Shown: piece by piece, positions 1 to 10,066 of the stretch
Layout of the letters: the number at the start of each line of letters is the position of its first letter
Position numbering within the stretch: position 1 is the stretch's first letter
The notes under the pieces: model-generated
Database searches by the model: none
Seen by the model: only the letters and a program-made list of their open reading frames with translations
Told to the model about the DNA's origin: nothing
Assembly: GCF_021412565.1 (NCBI RefSeq)
Contig: NZ_JAKCLJ010000004.1
Coordinates: forward strand, 228,656-292,655
Origin: Shewanella sp. AS1
GTDB lineage: Bacteria; Pseudomonadota; Gammaproteobacteria; Enterobacterales; Shewanellaceae
Reading direction: 5' to 3'
DNA length: 64,000 nt
Translations under genes and position numbers: made by a program

Positions 1-2465
1 TGTCCTATCACTATGCTGTTCGACTTGAAGAGCAGTTACTAGTGGAGCCCTGGGATCTGGTTGTTATCGATGAAGCTCACAAACTTAGAAACGCTTATCG
101 AATCAGCAATCGCATGGGGCAGGTGCTGCGGCGTGCACTGACTGGTCGCAAAAAACTGCTGTTGACAGCAACGCCATTACAAAACTCTCTGATGGAGTTA
201 TATGGACTCTCAACACTGATAGATGAACAGCTCTTTGGCGATGAGAGAACCTTCCGTCAAAACTTTATTCAAGGCCAAAGTGCAGTCACTAGGCTCAAAG
301 AAAGGTTAAAGGGTTTTATCCACCGTACACTTCGTCGAGACGTGCTGGAATACGTACCTTATACTAATCGCCAGACGATCACAGTGCCCTTTACGCCCAC
401 CACGCAAGAAGAGGACCTTTATAACGGCATATCGGCACTGTTGGAACGCGAGGAAAGTTATGCGCTACCCTCAAATCAACGTCATTTAACGGGGCTGATT
501 TTAAGAAAATTACTGGCCTCAAGCTCCCATGCTGTGCTCAATACGCTCGAAACTATATTAAGACGATTGGAGTCTCTAAAAAGCGCCCACAGAAGCGATA
601 TCAACATCGTTGCAACGTTAGTGGATGACGATGACCTAGAACAGGAATATTTGGAAGAAATAGATGAGTCTGCGGCCGGTGATGATGATTTAGACCTGCA
701 TTTGCTTGATCTTGAAATCAATGAACTCAAGCTTTATATCGACCAAGCCAAGGCCATTGAAACTGACAGTAAAGCAACGGCGCTGCTCACTGCTTTAGAA
801 CAAGGCTTCGCCAAAATGGAGGTCATGGGCGCACCGCGAAAAGTGATTATCTTTACCGAATCCAAGCGGACCCAGGAATACTTAAACCGATTTCTTTCAG
901 CCAATGGTTATCAGGATAAGATTGTCACCTTCAGTGGCTCCAATAATCATCAACATGCAACAGAAGTCTACCAACGTTGGCTCGTTGAAAACCAGGGCAG
1001 TGATCAAATCACTGGTTCACCACAGGTTGATCGTCGCACCGCGCTTATTGAAGACTTTAAACACCACGCAGAGGTGATGATAGCGACAGAAGCGGCGGCA
1101 GAGGGGGTTAACCTCCAGTTTTGCTCTTTGTTGATTAACTACGATTTACCGTGGAACCCCCAGCGCGTTGAACAGCGTATCGGTCGCTGCCATCGTTACG
1201 GGCAAAAGTTCGATGTAGTGGTTATAAACTTTCTCAATCAGTCAAATCACGCAGACCAACGAGTATTGGAACTGCTTAGTGAAAAATTCCACCTCTTCGA
1301 TGGAGTATTTGGCGCCTCAGACGAAGTGCTCGGAAGTATCGAATCTGGTGTTGATTTTGAAAAGCGCATTCAGGCCATCTACGAGACTTGTCGTAAGCCA
1401 GAAGACATTGATGCTGCTTTTAAGCGCCTTCAACAGGAGCTTGAAGCTGACATTAATGAAAAAATGAAAGAGACAAGACAGCTGCTGCTCGAGAACTTTG
1501 ATGAAGATATCCACGACCTGTTAAAAATGCGTCTGGACAGTGCGGAGCAGCGGCTTGATAAAGTCGGGCGCTGGTTCTGGGCTATCACCCGTCATGAGTT
1601 GCAAGATCACGCAGATTTTGATGATACAAATCATTGCTTTGAGCTAAAAAATTCGATCCCGAATGTAGTCCCCGGACTCTATCAGCTACATAAGCGCGGG
1701 GCTGCGCAGCAACAAGTAGCCGAACTGCCTCACTCCCATCGCTATCGTATATCAGCTCCTTTGGGAGAGTGGGTTTTACAGAAAGCTATCAACCGTGAGT
1801 TGCCGTTTGCAAAATTGGTATTCGATTATTCAGCGCACAACGCAAAGGTGTCTGTGCTTGAAAAGCTCCTTGGTCAGTCTGGCATACTTCGGCTGCAAAA
1901 ATTCAGTATTGAGTCACTGGAACGCAGTGAAGACTACTTGTTGTTTGCCACTGTAGATAACCAAGGCAAAACTATTCCTGCTGAAGTTGCGCAAAAGCTT
2001 TTACAGTTGCCATCGCAGGTTCAGTCAGTAGATAAGATGGGCCAATGTGCGGCTTTACCTGAGTCGGAATCGATCCTGGAAGGTATTTTACAGACTGAGT
2101 GTCATCTGGTTGAAAAGTCGGTCAACCACCGGAACCTCAGCTTTTTTGAGCAGGAAGTTAACAAATTGGATGCCTGGGCCGATGATCTCAAAGAAGGCCT
2201 GGAAGTCTCTATCAAAGAGCTCGATAAACAAATCAAAGAAGTACGCCGTGAGGCTAAGATTGCGGTAACACTCGAAGAAAAGCTCGCGCTGCAAAAACAG
2301 CAAAAGAGGATGGAAAGTCAGCGCAACAAAAGCAGACGAGAGCTGTTTGATAAACAGGATGAAGTCGATGAGCGTCGAGAAAGGTTAATCGAGACTTTGG
2401 AAGGCAAACTGAACAAAAAAACGATATCGGATACAGTTTTTACTATCTACTGGCAATTGATTTAA
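1..2465 (+). CDS. SNF2/DEAD-like helicase, N-terminus cut by the window edge
   Basis: The reading frame is open from base 3, so the gene begins left of the window; the GTG at 42 is only an internal codon. The visible part starts just before the Walker B box (VVIDEAH). It then has LLLTATP (motif III), VIIFTES (motif IV), EAAAEGVNLQ (motif V) and QRIGRCHRYGQ (motif VI), the SNF2/RapA-like superfamily 2 arrangement. The Walker A half is missing from view. A long C-terminal part (about 450-800) includes a charged coiled coil. The stop is 17 bases before the AIPR gene, with a Shine-Dalgarno sequence between them, so the two are probably co-transcribed. Helicases of this type often accompany methylases in phage-defence loci. 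A defence role is inferred from the neighbours; the ATPase/helicase fold is seen directly. Confidence 0.85.
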   Translation, partial: SYHYAVRLEEQLLVEPWDLVVIDEAHKLRNAYRISNRMGQVLRRALTGRKKLLLTATPLQNSLMELYGLSTLIDEQLFGDERTFRQNFIQGQSAVTRLKERLKGFIHRTLRRDVLEYVPYTNRQTITVPFTPTTQEEDLYNGISALLEREESYALPSNQRHLTGLILRKLLASSSHAVLNTLETILRRLESLKSAHRSDINIVATLVDDDDLEQEYLEEIDESAAGDDDLDLHLLDLEINELKLYIDQAKAIETDSKATALLTALEQGFAKMEVMGAPRKVIIFTESKRTQEYLNRFLSANGYQDKIVTFSGSNNHQHATEVYQRWLVENQGSDQITGSPQVDRRTALIEDFKHHAEVMIATEAAAEGVNLQFCSLLINYDLPWNPQRVEQRIGRCHRYGQKFDVVVINFLNQSNHADQRVLELLSEKFHLFDGVFGASDEVLGSIESGVDFEKRIQAIYETCRKPEDIDAAFKRLQQELEADINEKMKETRQLLLENFDEDIHDLLKMRLDSAEQRLDKVGRWFWAITRHELQDHADFDDTNHCFELKNSIPNVVPGLYQLHKRGAAQQQVAELPHSHRYRISAPLGEWVLQKAINRELPFAKLVFDYSAHNAKVSVLEKLLGQSGILRLQKFSIESLERSEDYLLFATVDNQGKTIPAEVAQKLLQLPSQVQSVDKMGQCAALPESESILEGILQTECHLVEKSVNHRNLSFFEQEVNKLDAWADDLKEGLEVSIKELDKQIKEVRREAKIAVTLEEKLALQKQQKRMESQRNKSRRELFDKQDEVDERRERLIETLEGKLNKKTISDTVFTIYWQLI

Positions 2466-2482
2466 GGAAAGGGAATTTAACA

Positions 2483-4315
2483 TTGGCAGCATTACACCCA
2501 CAATTTTTTGGCCCATTAAGAGACCTGCTTCAACAGAGATTTGTGCCGCATTTACCACCATTGCTAGGGCAAGGTGGGCGAGAAGATAAACCCAAAAAGC
2601 AAATTTCTAGGGCATTTAGTGCATTCGTACTTCAGCAAAAATTCGATTTAGACGTAGTAACTGCAGCCAATGCAGTTGTGGACGACTATGAAGATCATGG
2701 TATCGATGCCATCTACTATCATGAAGTTGATCAGACTCTGTACTTAGTACAGTCAAAAATGAAGGAAGATGCGCAATTCCAACTGGGCGAAGCGCAGGCT
2801 TTTATTGAGGGTGTAAAGTTACTTTTAAACAAGCAATTTCAACGCTTTAATCAAAATGTACAAAATCTTCAAGTAGATATTGAAACAGCATTAGACGAGT
2901 GTGAAAGCATTCAACTGCTTGTTGCATACACAGGTAATGGAATTACCATACAAGCACAAAACTACCTACAACCAGCGATCCAAGAGCTAATTGATGAAGG
3001 TGAAGAGCAAATCGAACCTGGTTATCAAGAGTTCACTGCCACCGATGTTGAGCAGGCTCTTCGCAGTGAACATGCGGTTGATACAGTAAACGAGCGTGTC
3101 GCTGTATATAAGTTTCGAGTGCAAGAACAACCACGAAAAGTCGTATTTGGTATCGCCAAACTAACCGATTTAATTGCCTTGCACACCACTCATGACCGCA
3201 AACTCTACGAGAAAAATATTCGCTATTTTATTGGTGCTGGCAGACGCGGGGTAAATAAAGCCATTAAAGACACCCTTTTACATGAGCCTGAAAATTTTAT
3301 TTACCTTAACAACGGCATAACCCTTGTAGGCAATACGGTTAAAGTTAAGTCAAATAACCGAAGCGGTGCGAAAAATATCGATGTGAGAGGCCTGTCCGTC
3401 GTCAACGGTGCACAAACCATCGCCAGTGCAGCACAGTTTATGAGTGAGAATCCTGATGCCGATATCAGCCAAGCCCAAGTGATGGTAACCATTATCAACA
3501 CGGGGAACGATGCGTTTCACAAACAAGTAACTAAAGCACGTAACCTACAAAATCCTGTCGACTTAGCCAACTTTGCTGCTCTGGACGACACCCAAGAGCG
3601 CTTGCGCCAAGAGATGAAAATGTTCGGTGTCGAATACCTCTATCGCCCACAACAAACCGCAGCGGCTGGTATTCGTAGCATCACTATCGACACCTTGGCA
3701 AAAGCGCTGGCCTGTATGCAAGCTGATGTGCGCGTGCCTTATCAGCTAAAGGCAGAGCCAGGTAAGTTTACCAACCAGGAAACTGATGAATACCAAGCCA
3801 TTTTTAGTTCCGGTTTACAAGGTGCTGTAGCCATTAACGCGGTGAACTGCTATCTGGCGATACAAGGCTTATGCACGGCTGCGGAACGCGGGCATCCAAG
3901 CCCAGAAAAACTGGTCTATCGCCATTTTACCTACTGTATAACCACGCTTGTAATGGCGCAGTTTAAAGACGCTATTACTGCCCCTGAGATTTCTGAGCAA
4001 GCAATATTTGAAGGTTTAATCAGTCGTACCTTTGATGAGCTTCGACAGCAATTTTTTGATAGTTTTACAACATTAGCATTGGGCAGTGTTCCGCACGCGT
4101 ATTTCAAACGCTTAGGCGATACAGCTCGTTTAATGCAGTCGGTGTGGATCAGCCATTTAAACTTGGCAGAAAACCAAGTAGTGATAGCCAAACAAGAACG
4201 CCTTCAAGCGAACGACCCACATAACCAGAATTTATTCAGTTACTTAGCCGAGCAAACACATCGCCAGCAAGGGCAAAACGCTCAAGCTTCCAATCGGCAA
4301 GCACAGCCAGCGTAG
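2483..4315 (+). CDS. AIPR family protein (abortive infection phage resistance)
   Basis: This 610-residue protein starts at a TTG preceded by AAGGAAA at 2464-2470. The central region carries patterns I associate with the AIPR family: YLNNGITLVGN, the VVNGAQTI motif about 35 residues later, and a conserved NLQNPVDLANFAALDDTQ stretch. The N-terminal part has an acidic/QSK pattern (Y..VQSKMKEDAQ) that could be a degenerate PD-(D/E)xK nuclease core, which I cannot prove by eye. Members of the family are reported in abortive phage-resistance loci and beside R-M genes. Here it sits between a SNF2-like helicase and a type III Mod/Res pair, all in the same direction. Family assignment is fairly secure; the biochemical activity is unknown. 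Confidence 0.8.
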   Translation: MAALHPQFFGPLRDLLQQRFVPHLPPLLGQGGREDKPKKQISRAFSAFVLQQKFDLDVVTAANAVVDDYEDHGIDAIYYHEVDQTLYLVQSKMKEDAQFQLGEAQAFIEGVKLLLNKQFQRFNQNVQNLQVDIETALDECESIQLLVAYTGNGITIQAQNYLQPAIQELIDEGEEQIEPGYQEFTATDVEQALRSEHAVDTVNERVAVYKFRVQEQPRKVVFGIAKLTDLIALHTTHDRKLYEKNIRYFIGAGRRGVNKAIKDTLLHEPENFIYLNNGITLVGNTVKVKSNNRSGAKNIDVRGLSVVNGAQTIASAAQFMSENPDADISQAQVMVTIINTGNDAFHKQVTKARNLQNPVDLANFAALDDTQERLRQEMKMFGVEYLYRPQQTAAAGIRSITIDTLAKALACMQADVRVPYQLKAEPGKFTNQETDEYQAIFSSGLQGAVAINAVNCYLAIQGLCTAAERGHPSPEKLVYRHFTYCITTLVMAQFKDAITAPEISEQAIFEGLISRTFDELRQQFFDSFTTLALGSVPHAYFKRLGDTARLMQSVWISHLNLAENQVVIAKQERLQANDPHNQNLFSYLAEQTHRQQGQNAQASNRQAQPA

Positions 4316-4369
4316 TCATTGCTGTGGAACAAAAACGCTAAGTAACGAACACAAGATAAGAGTACAGAA

Positions 4370-6109
4370 ATGATGAGCAAAACCAAATTAGAATTGACCT
4401 GGATAGGTAAAAACGAACGCAAAAAGTTAGAGCCGCGCATTCTATTAGAAGACCCGAGCAAGTCTTACCATGCCAGCCAAAAAGTCACCCAAAACGATAT
4501 TTTTGATAATAAGCTGATTTTTGGCGATAACCTATTGGCGCTAAAGGCATTGGAGCAAGAGTATGTTGGGCAAGTAAAGTGTATTTACATAGACCCACCA
4601 TATAACACAGGCCAAGCATTTGAACATTATGACGATGGACTTGAGAACTCAATATGGTTAAATCTTATGAGAGAAAGACTAGAGATACTCTGGTCTTTAT
4701 TGAAAAGTGATGGTTACATTGCAGTTCAGATAGACGACAAACAATTTGCAAGACTGTATTTATTGATGTCTGAGATATGTGATGAAAGGAACTTAAAAAC
4801 AATCACTGTAAAAATGAGTGAGGCGAGCGGCCTGAAAATGGGGTCGGTAAAAAAATATGGAAGTATCCCAAAGCTAAAGGAATATATAATTCTTGCAAAG
4901 AAAGACGGTGTTAAGAATATTAGGCTAGATCCTGTTCCAAAGGAAAAGTGGGACACTGAGTACAATATATTCCTTGATTGCTTTACAAAAGATGATAAAG
5001 CAAAGGTAGATGAAATATGCAATTTGGACGGCGGAGTTACGGAAAAAGATTTAGCTACTCTCGATAATATTGCTAATAAAATAAATCTGAAATCGGTGGC
5101 TGAAATATGCAAAGAACTAGGGTTGAAAGGGAAAGAGAAAGATAACTGGCTATTTGAAAACGCATATCGTATTTGTCAATGTGCTACATCTGCTTCCGTA
5201 TTGAGTTTAGCAAATGAAAAAAGAGAAAAGATTCAGCAAGAGTTATTTTTCGTAAAGTCAAAAAAAGGGATGATTTATTTTGTTAGAGGTAATTATTCGA
5301 CGGAATCTAAAAAACCGAGGGTTCAATTAATTTTTGCGGAGGATAACCTTACTGTACATCCAGGGGATCTTTGGACAGATATAAGGACAACTGGTCTTGA
5401 AGCTGAAGGGAAGGTCAGTTTCAAAAACGGTAAAAAGCCTGAAGCGCTTGTGGAAAGAGTCATAAAAATGGCGACTGAACCTGGTGACATAGTTTTGGAT
5501 TCTTTTGCTGGATCTGGCACTACTGCAGCTGTAGCTCATAAAATGAATAGAAAATGGATTTTAGTTGAGCGAGGTATGCAATGTGACACTCACATTATTC
5601 CGCGAATGAAGCGGGTAATTGATGGTTCCGACCCTGCGGGCATTACGATGAAATATGGTTGGCAAGGTGGTGGCGGCTTCCGTTACTACAAACTTGCACC
5701 GTCTTTAATTGTGAAAGACAAGTTTGGCTTGGAAGTGATCAACAAAGAATACAACCCAGAAATGCTTGCCGAAGCGGTTTGTAAGCTAGAAGGCTTTACC
5801 TATGCGCCATCGGAAGTGGATTGGTGGGATCATGGTTATTCAACCGAGACTGATCATATTTATGTCACAACACAAAGCCTGTCTGTTGAAAAGTTAGAAG
5901 CACTTTCCGAGGAAGTAGGTAGTGATCGAACCCTATTGGTGATGTGTGGTGCATTTCGCTGTGAGTCAGGTCGCTTTGTCAATTTAACCCTGAAAAAGCT
6001 ACCAAAAGCCATTTTAGATAAGTGTCAATTTGGTCAGGACGATTATTCGTTAAACGTGGCTAACTTAACAGATGATGCGTATGCCGATGACGATGCAGCG
6101 CAAGATTAA
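4370..6109 (+). CDS. mod: Type III R-M DNA methyltransferase subunit (Mod)
   Basis: This 579-residue enzyme is a beta-class site-specific DNA methyltransferase, normally forming N6-methyladenine. The catalytic DPPY motif lies at residues 75-78, and the SAM-binding motif (DSFAGSGTT) near residues 377-385. The order DPPY first, then FxGxG, with a long target-recognition region between them, is typical of type III Mod. Start codons at 4370 and 4373 are both possible. The middle of the gene (about 4640-5560) is more AT-rich than its ends, which suggests exchange of the recognition domain. Its stop is 21 bases before res. Mod gives specificity to the Res subunit, and alone it would methylate the host genome. 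The target sequence cannot be read from the protein. Confidence 0.9.
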   Translation: MMSKTKLELTWIGKNERKKLEPRILLEDPSKSYHASQKVTQNDIFDNKLIFGDNLLALKALEQEYVGQVKCIYIDPPYNTGQAFEHYDDGLENSIWLNLMRERLEILWSLLKSDGYIAVQIDDKQFARLYLLMSEICDERNLKTITVKMSEASGLKMGSVKKYGSIPKLKEYIILAKKDGVKNIRLDPVPKEKWDTEYNIFLDCFTKDDKAKVDEICNLDGGVTEKDLATLDNIANKINLKSVAEICKELGLKGKEKDNWLFENAYRICQCATSASVLSLANEKREKIQQELFFVKSKKGMIYFVRGNYSTESKKPRVQLIFAEDNLTVHPGDLWTDIRTTGLEAEGKVSFKNGKKPEALVERVIKMATEPGDIVLDSFAGSGTTAAVAHKMNRKWILVERGMQCDTHIIPRMKRVIDGSDPAGITMKYGWQGGGGFRYYKLAPSLIVKDKFGLEVINKEYNPEMLAEAVCKLEGFTYAPSEVDWWDHGYSTETDHIYVTTQSLSVEKLEALSEEVGSDRTLLVMCGAFRCESGRFVNLTLKKLPKAILDKCQFGQDDYSLNVANLTDDAYADDDAAQD

Positions 6110-6130
6110 CGGTTAATAAGGATAATTATA

Positions 6131-8866
6131 ATGACCATGGATTTATCAAGCTTAAAACCCGAGCAAATACGTGCCATTAATAACGTTATTAGCCGTTTAA
6201 GTTTACGCCAACCGCAGCAAGACTCGCTGCGCGCTTTAGCAGTGGCAATTAGTACCTCAGAGAACAAACTACTGGACCCTAAGCGCGATGTGCCAGAATT
6301 ATTAGAAACCCTAAAAGCGCAGTTTCCTAAGCTCAGTGATTTTGAACGCGACTTTCCATCACTGTGTTTTGCCTTGGCAACTGGTGTAGGTAAAACCCGT
6401 TTGATGGGGGCTTTTATTACCTATTTGTATCAGGTACATGGCATTCGCAACTACTTTGTGTTGGCCCCAAACCTGACGATTTATGAAAAGCTGATCAGCG
6501 ATTTTTCGCCCGCTTCGCCTAAGTATGTGTTTAAAGGGATCATGGACTTCGCGCTAGACGCACCTAGGGTAATTACAGGTGATAATTACGAACGTCTGAA
6601 CTTAAGAGGAGGTACTCTCTTTGGCTCGATAGATATCAATGTTTTTAACATAGCCAAAATTAATACCGAAGTGCGCGGCGGTAAGGCTCCAAGAATAAAA
6701 AGATTTGCCGAAGTATTAGGTGAAAGCTACTTCGAGCATTTATCAAAGTTACCCGATTTAGTGCTGCTGATGGACGAATCGCACCGTTATCGTGCCGATG
6801 CCGGTATGCGTGCGCTCAATGAGCTTAATCCGCTATTCGCCTTGGAGCTTACGGCCACACCCTTTACCGAATCAAGTCGTGGCCCAGTGCACTTTAAAAA
6901 TGTGGTGATTGATTATCCTCTAGCCTGTGCCATGGACGATGGTTTTGTAAAAGAGCCTGCTGTCGTTACTCAGCGTAACTTTGATGCCAGCCAATATGAT
7001 AAAGATGAACTAGAAACCATTAAGTTAATGGACGGTATTCGTTTGCATGAGCAAACCAAAGTGGATTTAACTACTTACGCACATGAAAACGATGCCAAGC
7101 TAGTTAAGCCCTTTATGTTAGTGATTGCCCGTGATACCACCCATGCCGCGGAACTTTTAACTAAGCTTGAAAGCGTATTTGAAGGGCGCTATCGCGGTAA
7201 AGTAATTCAGGTTGATAGCAGCAAAAAAGAAGAAGAAACCATTCAGGCGCTGCTTAATGTTGAACATGTGGATGAACCTACCGAGATTGTTATACACGTT
7301 AACATGCTAAAAGAAGGTTGGGACGTCACCAACCTGTACACCATTGTGCCATTGCGCGCAGCTAATGCCAGAACCTTAATTGAGCAGTCAATTGGCCGTG
7401 GTTTGCGTTTACCTTATGGTAAACGTACAGGTGTTGAAGCCGTTGATACGCTAAGTATTGTCGCGCACGACAAATTCCAAGAAATTGTTGATGAGGCTAA
7501 CGACCCGAATAACCCACTGCGCCTGAAAACGCGAGTATTAGATCGCCCAGAAGACGATGTAACCAAACAAAGTGTGCAGGTGAAATCGAACCTAGAGCAG
7601 CAACTTACTGGTTCAGGTGTAACCGCAACAGGTGCGGATGGTAACCGTGAGGTACAAGAACCTAAAGCCGCTTATACCACGCCGAACCAACAAACCGTTG
7701 CCCGCGCTGCATTGGACGTGATCAAGCAATATCAAACGCGCCCTACCGATGCGCCAACCAGTAAAGCGCTGTTAACGACTGAGGTAAAAGCACAGATCAC
7801 CGAACAAGTAAAAGCTCAGTTAACCCAAGAGCAACGGGAGCTATTTACTGAAGAATCGGTGGATATTGCGGCGATTGTTGAGCAAGTCACCAAGCTCACG
7901 GTGGATAACACTATAGATATTCCTCGTATTATTGTTTCTCCATCTGGTGAAGTACGTACCGGTTATCATCCGTTTGATTTAGACATTGCTGCAATCAAAG
8001 GTTTAAAACCTATCGACCGAACGCTGATCCAACAAAGCCTGCAAGACAATCACCAAACCATTCGTGGCGAAGGAGATTCAGGTAACTACGAGCCGGTGAA
8101 GCAGAATTACATTTTGAAGAAGCTATTCGACTACGACGATATTCCTTACGACGAGCAAGCTGAACTCTTGTTTGACCTAGCCACTCAAGCAGTCAATACA
8201 CTGTCGACTGAAAACGACGACGATGTGGTTGAGAATATTCTGCAAAACCAAAGTGATGCAATTGCGAAGTTAATTCATGCGCAACTAAACAACCACTTCT
8301 TTGAAGAAGCAACCGAGTACGTGGTCGATGTACGCAGTGGCTTTAGCACCTTACGTGACTGCGCTTACACCATAGCGCAAGACCAGCCGGTGCAAAACTA
8401 CCGTGATACCGTGCGCGATGTCAGTCGCATCAAACAAATGCTCTTTGGCGGCTTTAGCCGATGTTTATACCCGCTGCAAAAGTTTGATTCAGACACTGAG
8501 CGCCGTTTTGCGGTGATCTTGGAGCGTGATTGCGAGAAGTGGTTTAAGCCCGCCAAAGGGCAATTCAAGATGTATTACAAACGCGGTAGCGAGCATCCTG
8601 AATACGTGCCGGATTTCGTTGCTGAAACCACCGACTGTGTATTGATGATTGAAACCAAAAGTACCCAACATCAAAACCAAGACGGCAGTTGGAATGAGGA
8701 AGTCACCGAAAAAGCCCGCAGCGGTGTGAAGTGGTGTAACCATGCCAGTGAATACCTTGCACAGCACGGTGGCAAGCCTTGGAAATACTTACTCATCCCG
8801 CATGATGCAGTGAAAGAAGCTAATTCTTTGGAGCTCTTTATAACGATGTTTAGTAAACAAGATTAG
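6131..8866 (+). CDS. res: Type III restriction enzyme helicase/endonuclease subunit (Res)
   Basis: This 911-residue protein has an N-terminal superfamily 2 ATPase: Walker A ATGVGKTRL near residue 85, DESH near residue 214 and LTATPF soon after. A helicase C domain follows, ending in EQSIGRGLRLPYG (motif VI). The C-terminal PD-(D/E)xK nuclease core is visible as PDFV (about residue 826) followed by IETK (about 841). All catalytic elements look intact and the length suits a type III Res. AAGGATAA precedes the ATG. With the adjacent Mod it should form the ATP-dependent complex that cuts foreign DNA carrying unmethylated sites in head-to-head orientation (family knowledge). Confidence 0.9.
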   Translation: MTMDLSSLKPEQIRAINNVISRLSLRQPQQDSLRALAVAISTSENKLLDPKRDVPELLETLKAQFPKLSDFERDFPSLCFALATGVGKTRLMGAFITYLYQVHGIRNYFVLAPNLTIYEKLISDFSPASPKYVFKGIMDFALDAPRVITGDNYERLNLRGGTLFGSIDINVFNIAKINTEVRGGKAPRIKRFAEVLGESYFEHLSKLPDLVLLMDESHRYRADAGMRALNELNPLFALELTATPFTESSRGPVHFKNVVIDYPLACAMDDGFVKEPAVVTQRNFDASQYDKDELETIKLMDGIRLHEQTKVDLTTYAHENDAKLVKPFMLVIARDTTHAAELLTKLESVFEGRYRGKVIQVDSSKKEEETIQALLNVEHVDEPTEIVIHVNMLKEGWDVTNLYTIVPLRAANARTLIEQSIGRGLRLPYGKRTGVEAVDTLSIVAHDKFQEIVDEANDPNNPLRLKTRVLDRPEDDVTKQSVQVKSNLEQQLTGSGVTATGADGNREVQEPKAAYTTPNQQTVARAALDVIKQYQTRPTDAPTSKALLTTEVKAQITEQVKAQLTQEQRELFTEESVDIAAIVEQVTKLTVDNTIDIPRIIVSPSGEVRTGYHPFDLDIAAIKGLKPIDRTLIQQSLQDNHQTIRGEGDSGNYEPVKQNYILKKLFDYDDIPYDEQAELLFDLATQAVNTLSTENDDDVVENILQNQSDAIAKLIHAQLNNHFFEEATEYVVDVRSGFSTLRDCAYTIAQDQPVQNYRDTVRDVSRIKQMLFGGFSRCLYPLQKFDSDTERRFAVILERDCEKWFKPAKGQFKMYYKRGSEHPEYVPDFVAETTDCVLMIETKSTQHQNQDGSWNEEVTEKARSGVKWCNHASEYLAQHGGKPWKYLLIPHDAVKEANSLELFITMFSKQD

Positions 8867-8929
8867 TGTACAATTATCTCTGTTAAGCAAAACTTTACTT
8901 TAGAAACAAGATATATAGCGTGGAAATTC

Positions 8930-10066
8930 ATGGCACAGGCAAATATTAATACAAAAATGTTAAAGTGGGCACGTGAGCGTGTTGGCTTTGCTGTGCCTGA
9001 ATTTGCGAAGAAGTGTGGTATTAAGCCAGAACGTTTAGAAGAATGGGAAGCTGGTCAAGCCCCGCTTACTTTCAATCAAGCAATGACTTTTGCAGATAAG
9101 GCTCATATTCCATTTGGTTACTTATTTTTACCAACCCCCCCAGCTGACGAGCTACCAATTCCTGACTTACGTACACTAGGTGGTGAAGGTGTATTTAGGC
9201 CAAGTGCAGAGCTTCTTGACATAGTTAAACTTATGCAGGAACGCCAAGCTTGGTACAAGGATTATTTAAAACAACAGTTAGCGGAACCTTGCCAAGTAGT
9301 CGGTCGCTTTTCTGTAAAAGATGGCAAACAAGCGGTTGTTGCAGATATGCGGAAAAAGTTGGGGGTTGCCGAGCACCCTAGCCGCGGCAAATGGGTAGAT
9401 TACTATCGTGATTTAGTTAGTAAAATTGAGTTTGTTGGCATTTTGGTTATGCGCCAATCTGATTTAGGACACTTTACTCGGCCTTTGTTGGTGTCTGAGT
9501 TTAGAGGTTTTGCAATCTCTGATGATTATGCGCCAATTATATTTGTTAATCATGCAGATGCTCCAGGCGCTCGCTTATTCACGCTAATACACGAGCTGTG
9601 TCATATTTGGCTTGGTAAATCTGGGGTCTCTGATGGCAATACTCAAAACCACAGGCAGGAAGAGGTATTTTGTAACGCCGTTGCCGCAGAGTTTTTAGTG
9701 CCAGAGCATGAGTTTGTTGCTTTGTGGCAGAATGGCTGTGAAAGCTGGCAAGATAATTTGGGACCTTTAGAAGCACACTTTCACGTCAGCACTTGGGTAT
9801 TAGCTCGCAGGGCACTCACCGTTGGTTTTATTACCGAGTATGAATATAGTAATTATATTGCCACTCAAAAGGCTATCAATAAAAATAAAGGTGATGGTGG
9901 TCCAACTTATTATAGGACCAAAAAAAGTCAAATTAGCCAGTCTTTTTCTAAAGCGATTATACAGCAGGCTATGAGTGGGCAAATGTTAATGCGAGATGCT
10001 GGATTTTTGTTAGGTAATATGAAACCTGCTCAAATTCCTAAATTTGCTAAGGAATTTGGCTTTTGA
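8930..10066 (+). CDS. Xre-type HTH plus ImmA/IrrE zinc metallopeptidase
   Basis: This 378-residue protein begins with a Cro/CI-like helix-turn-helix (about residues 5-60: KMLKWARERVGFAVPEFAKKCGIKPERLEEWEAGQ). An ImmA/IrrE (COG2856) peptidase domain follows, with a clear HELCH zinc-binding motif near residue 220 and a downstream acidic EEVFCNAVAAEF helix. It overlaps the following DUF4411 gene by 4 bases (TTGA), which implies translational coupling. Such Xre-COG2856 proteins act as regulators or antitoxins that cleave repressors or neutralise a partner toxin. A 63-base gap to res contains a TACAAT at 8870, so the pair may have its own promoter. Confidence 0.85.
   Translation: MAQANINTKMLKWARERVGFAVPEFAKKCGIKPERLEEWEAGQAPLTFNQAMTFADKAHIPFGYLFLPTPPADELPIPDLRTLGGEGVFRPSAELLDIVKLMQERQAWYKDYLKQQLAEPCQVVGRFSVKDGKQAVVADMRKKLGVAEHPSRGKWVDYYRDLVSKIEFVGILVMRQSDLGHFTRPLLVSEFRGFAISDDYAPIIFVNHADAPGARLFTLIHELCHIWLGKSGVSDGNTQNHRQEEVFCNAVAAEFLVPEHEFVALWQNGCESWQDNLGPLEAHFHVSTWVLARRALTVGFITEYEYSNYIATQKAINKNKGDGGPTYYRTKKSQISQSFSKAIIQQAMSGQMLMRDAGFLLGNMKPAQIPKFAKEFGF

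Noticed and set aside
1..8866. DISARM or BREX locus
   Set aside because: No DUF1998, PLD, PglZ or BrxC genes; the methylase has type III Mod architecture with a matching Res.
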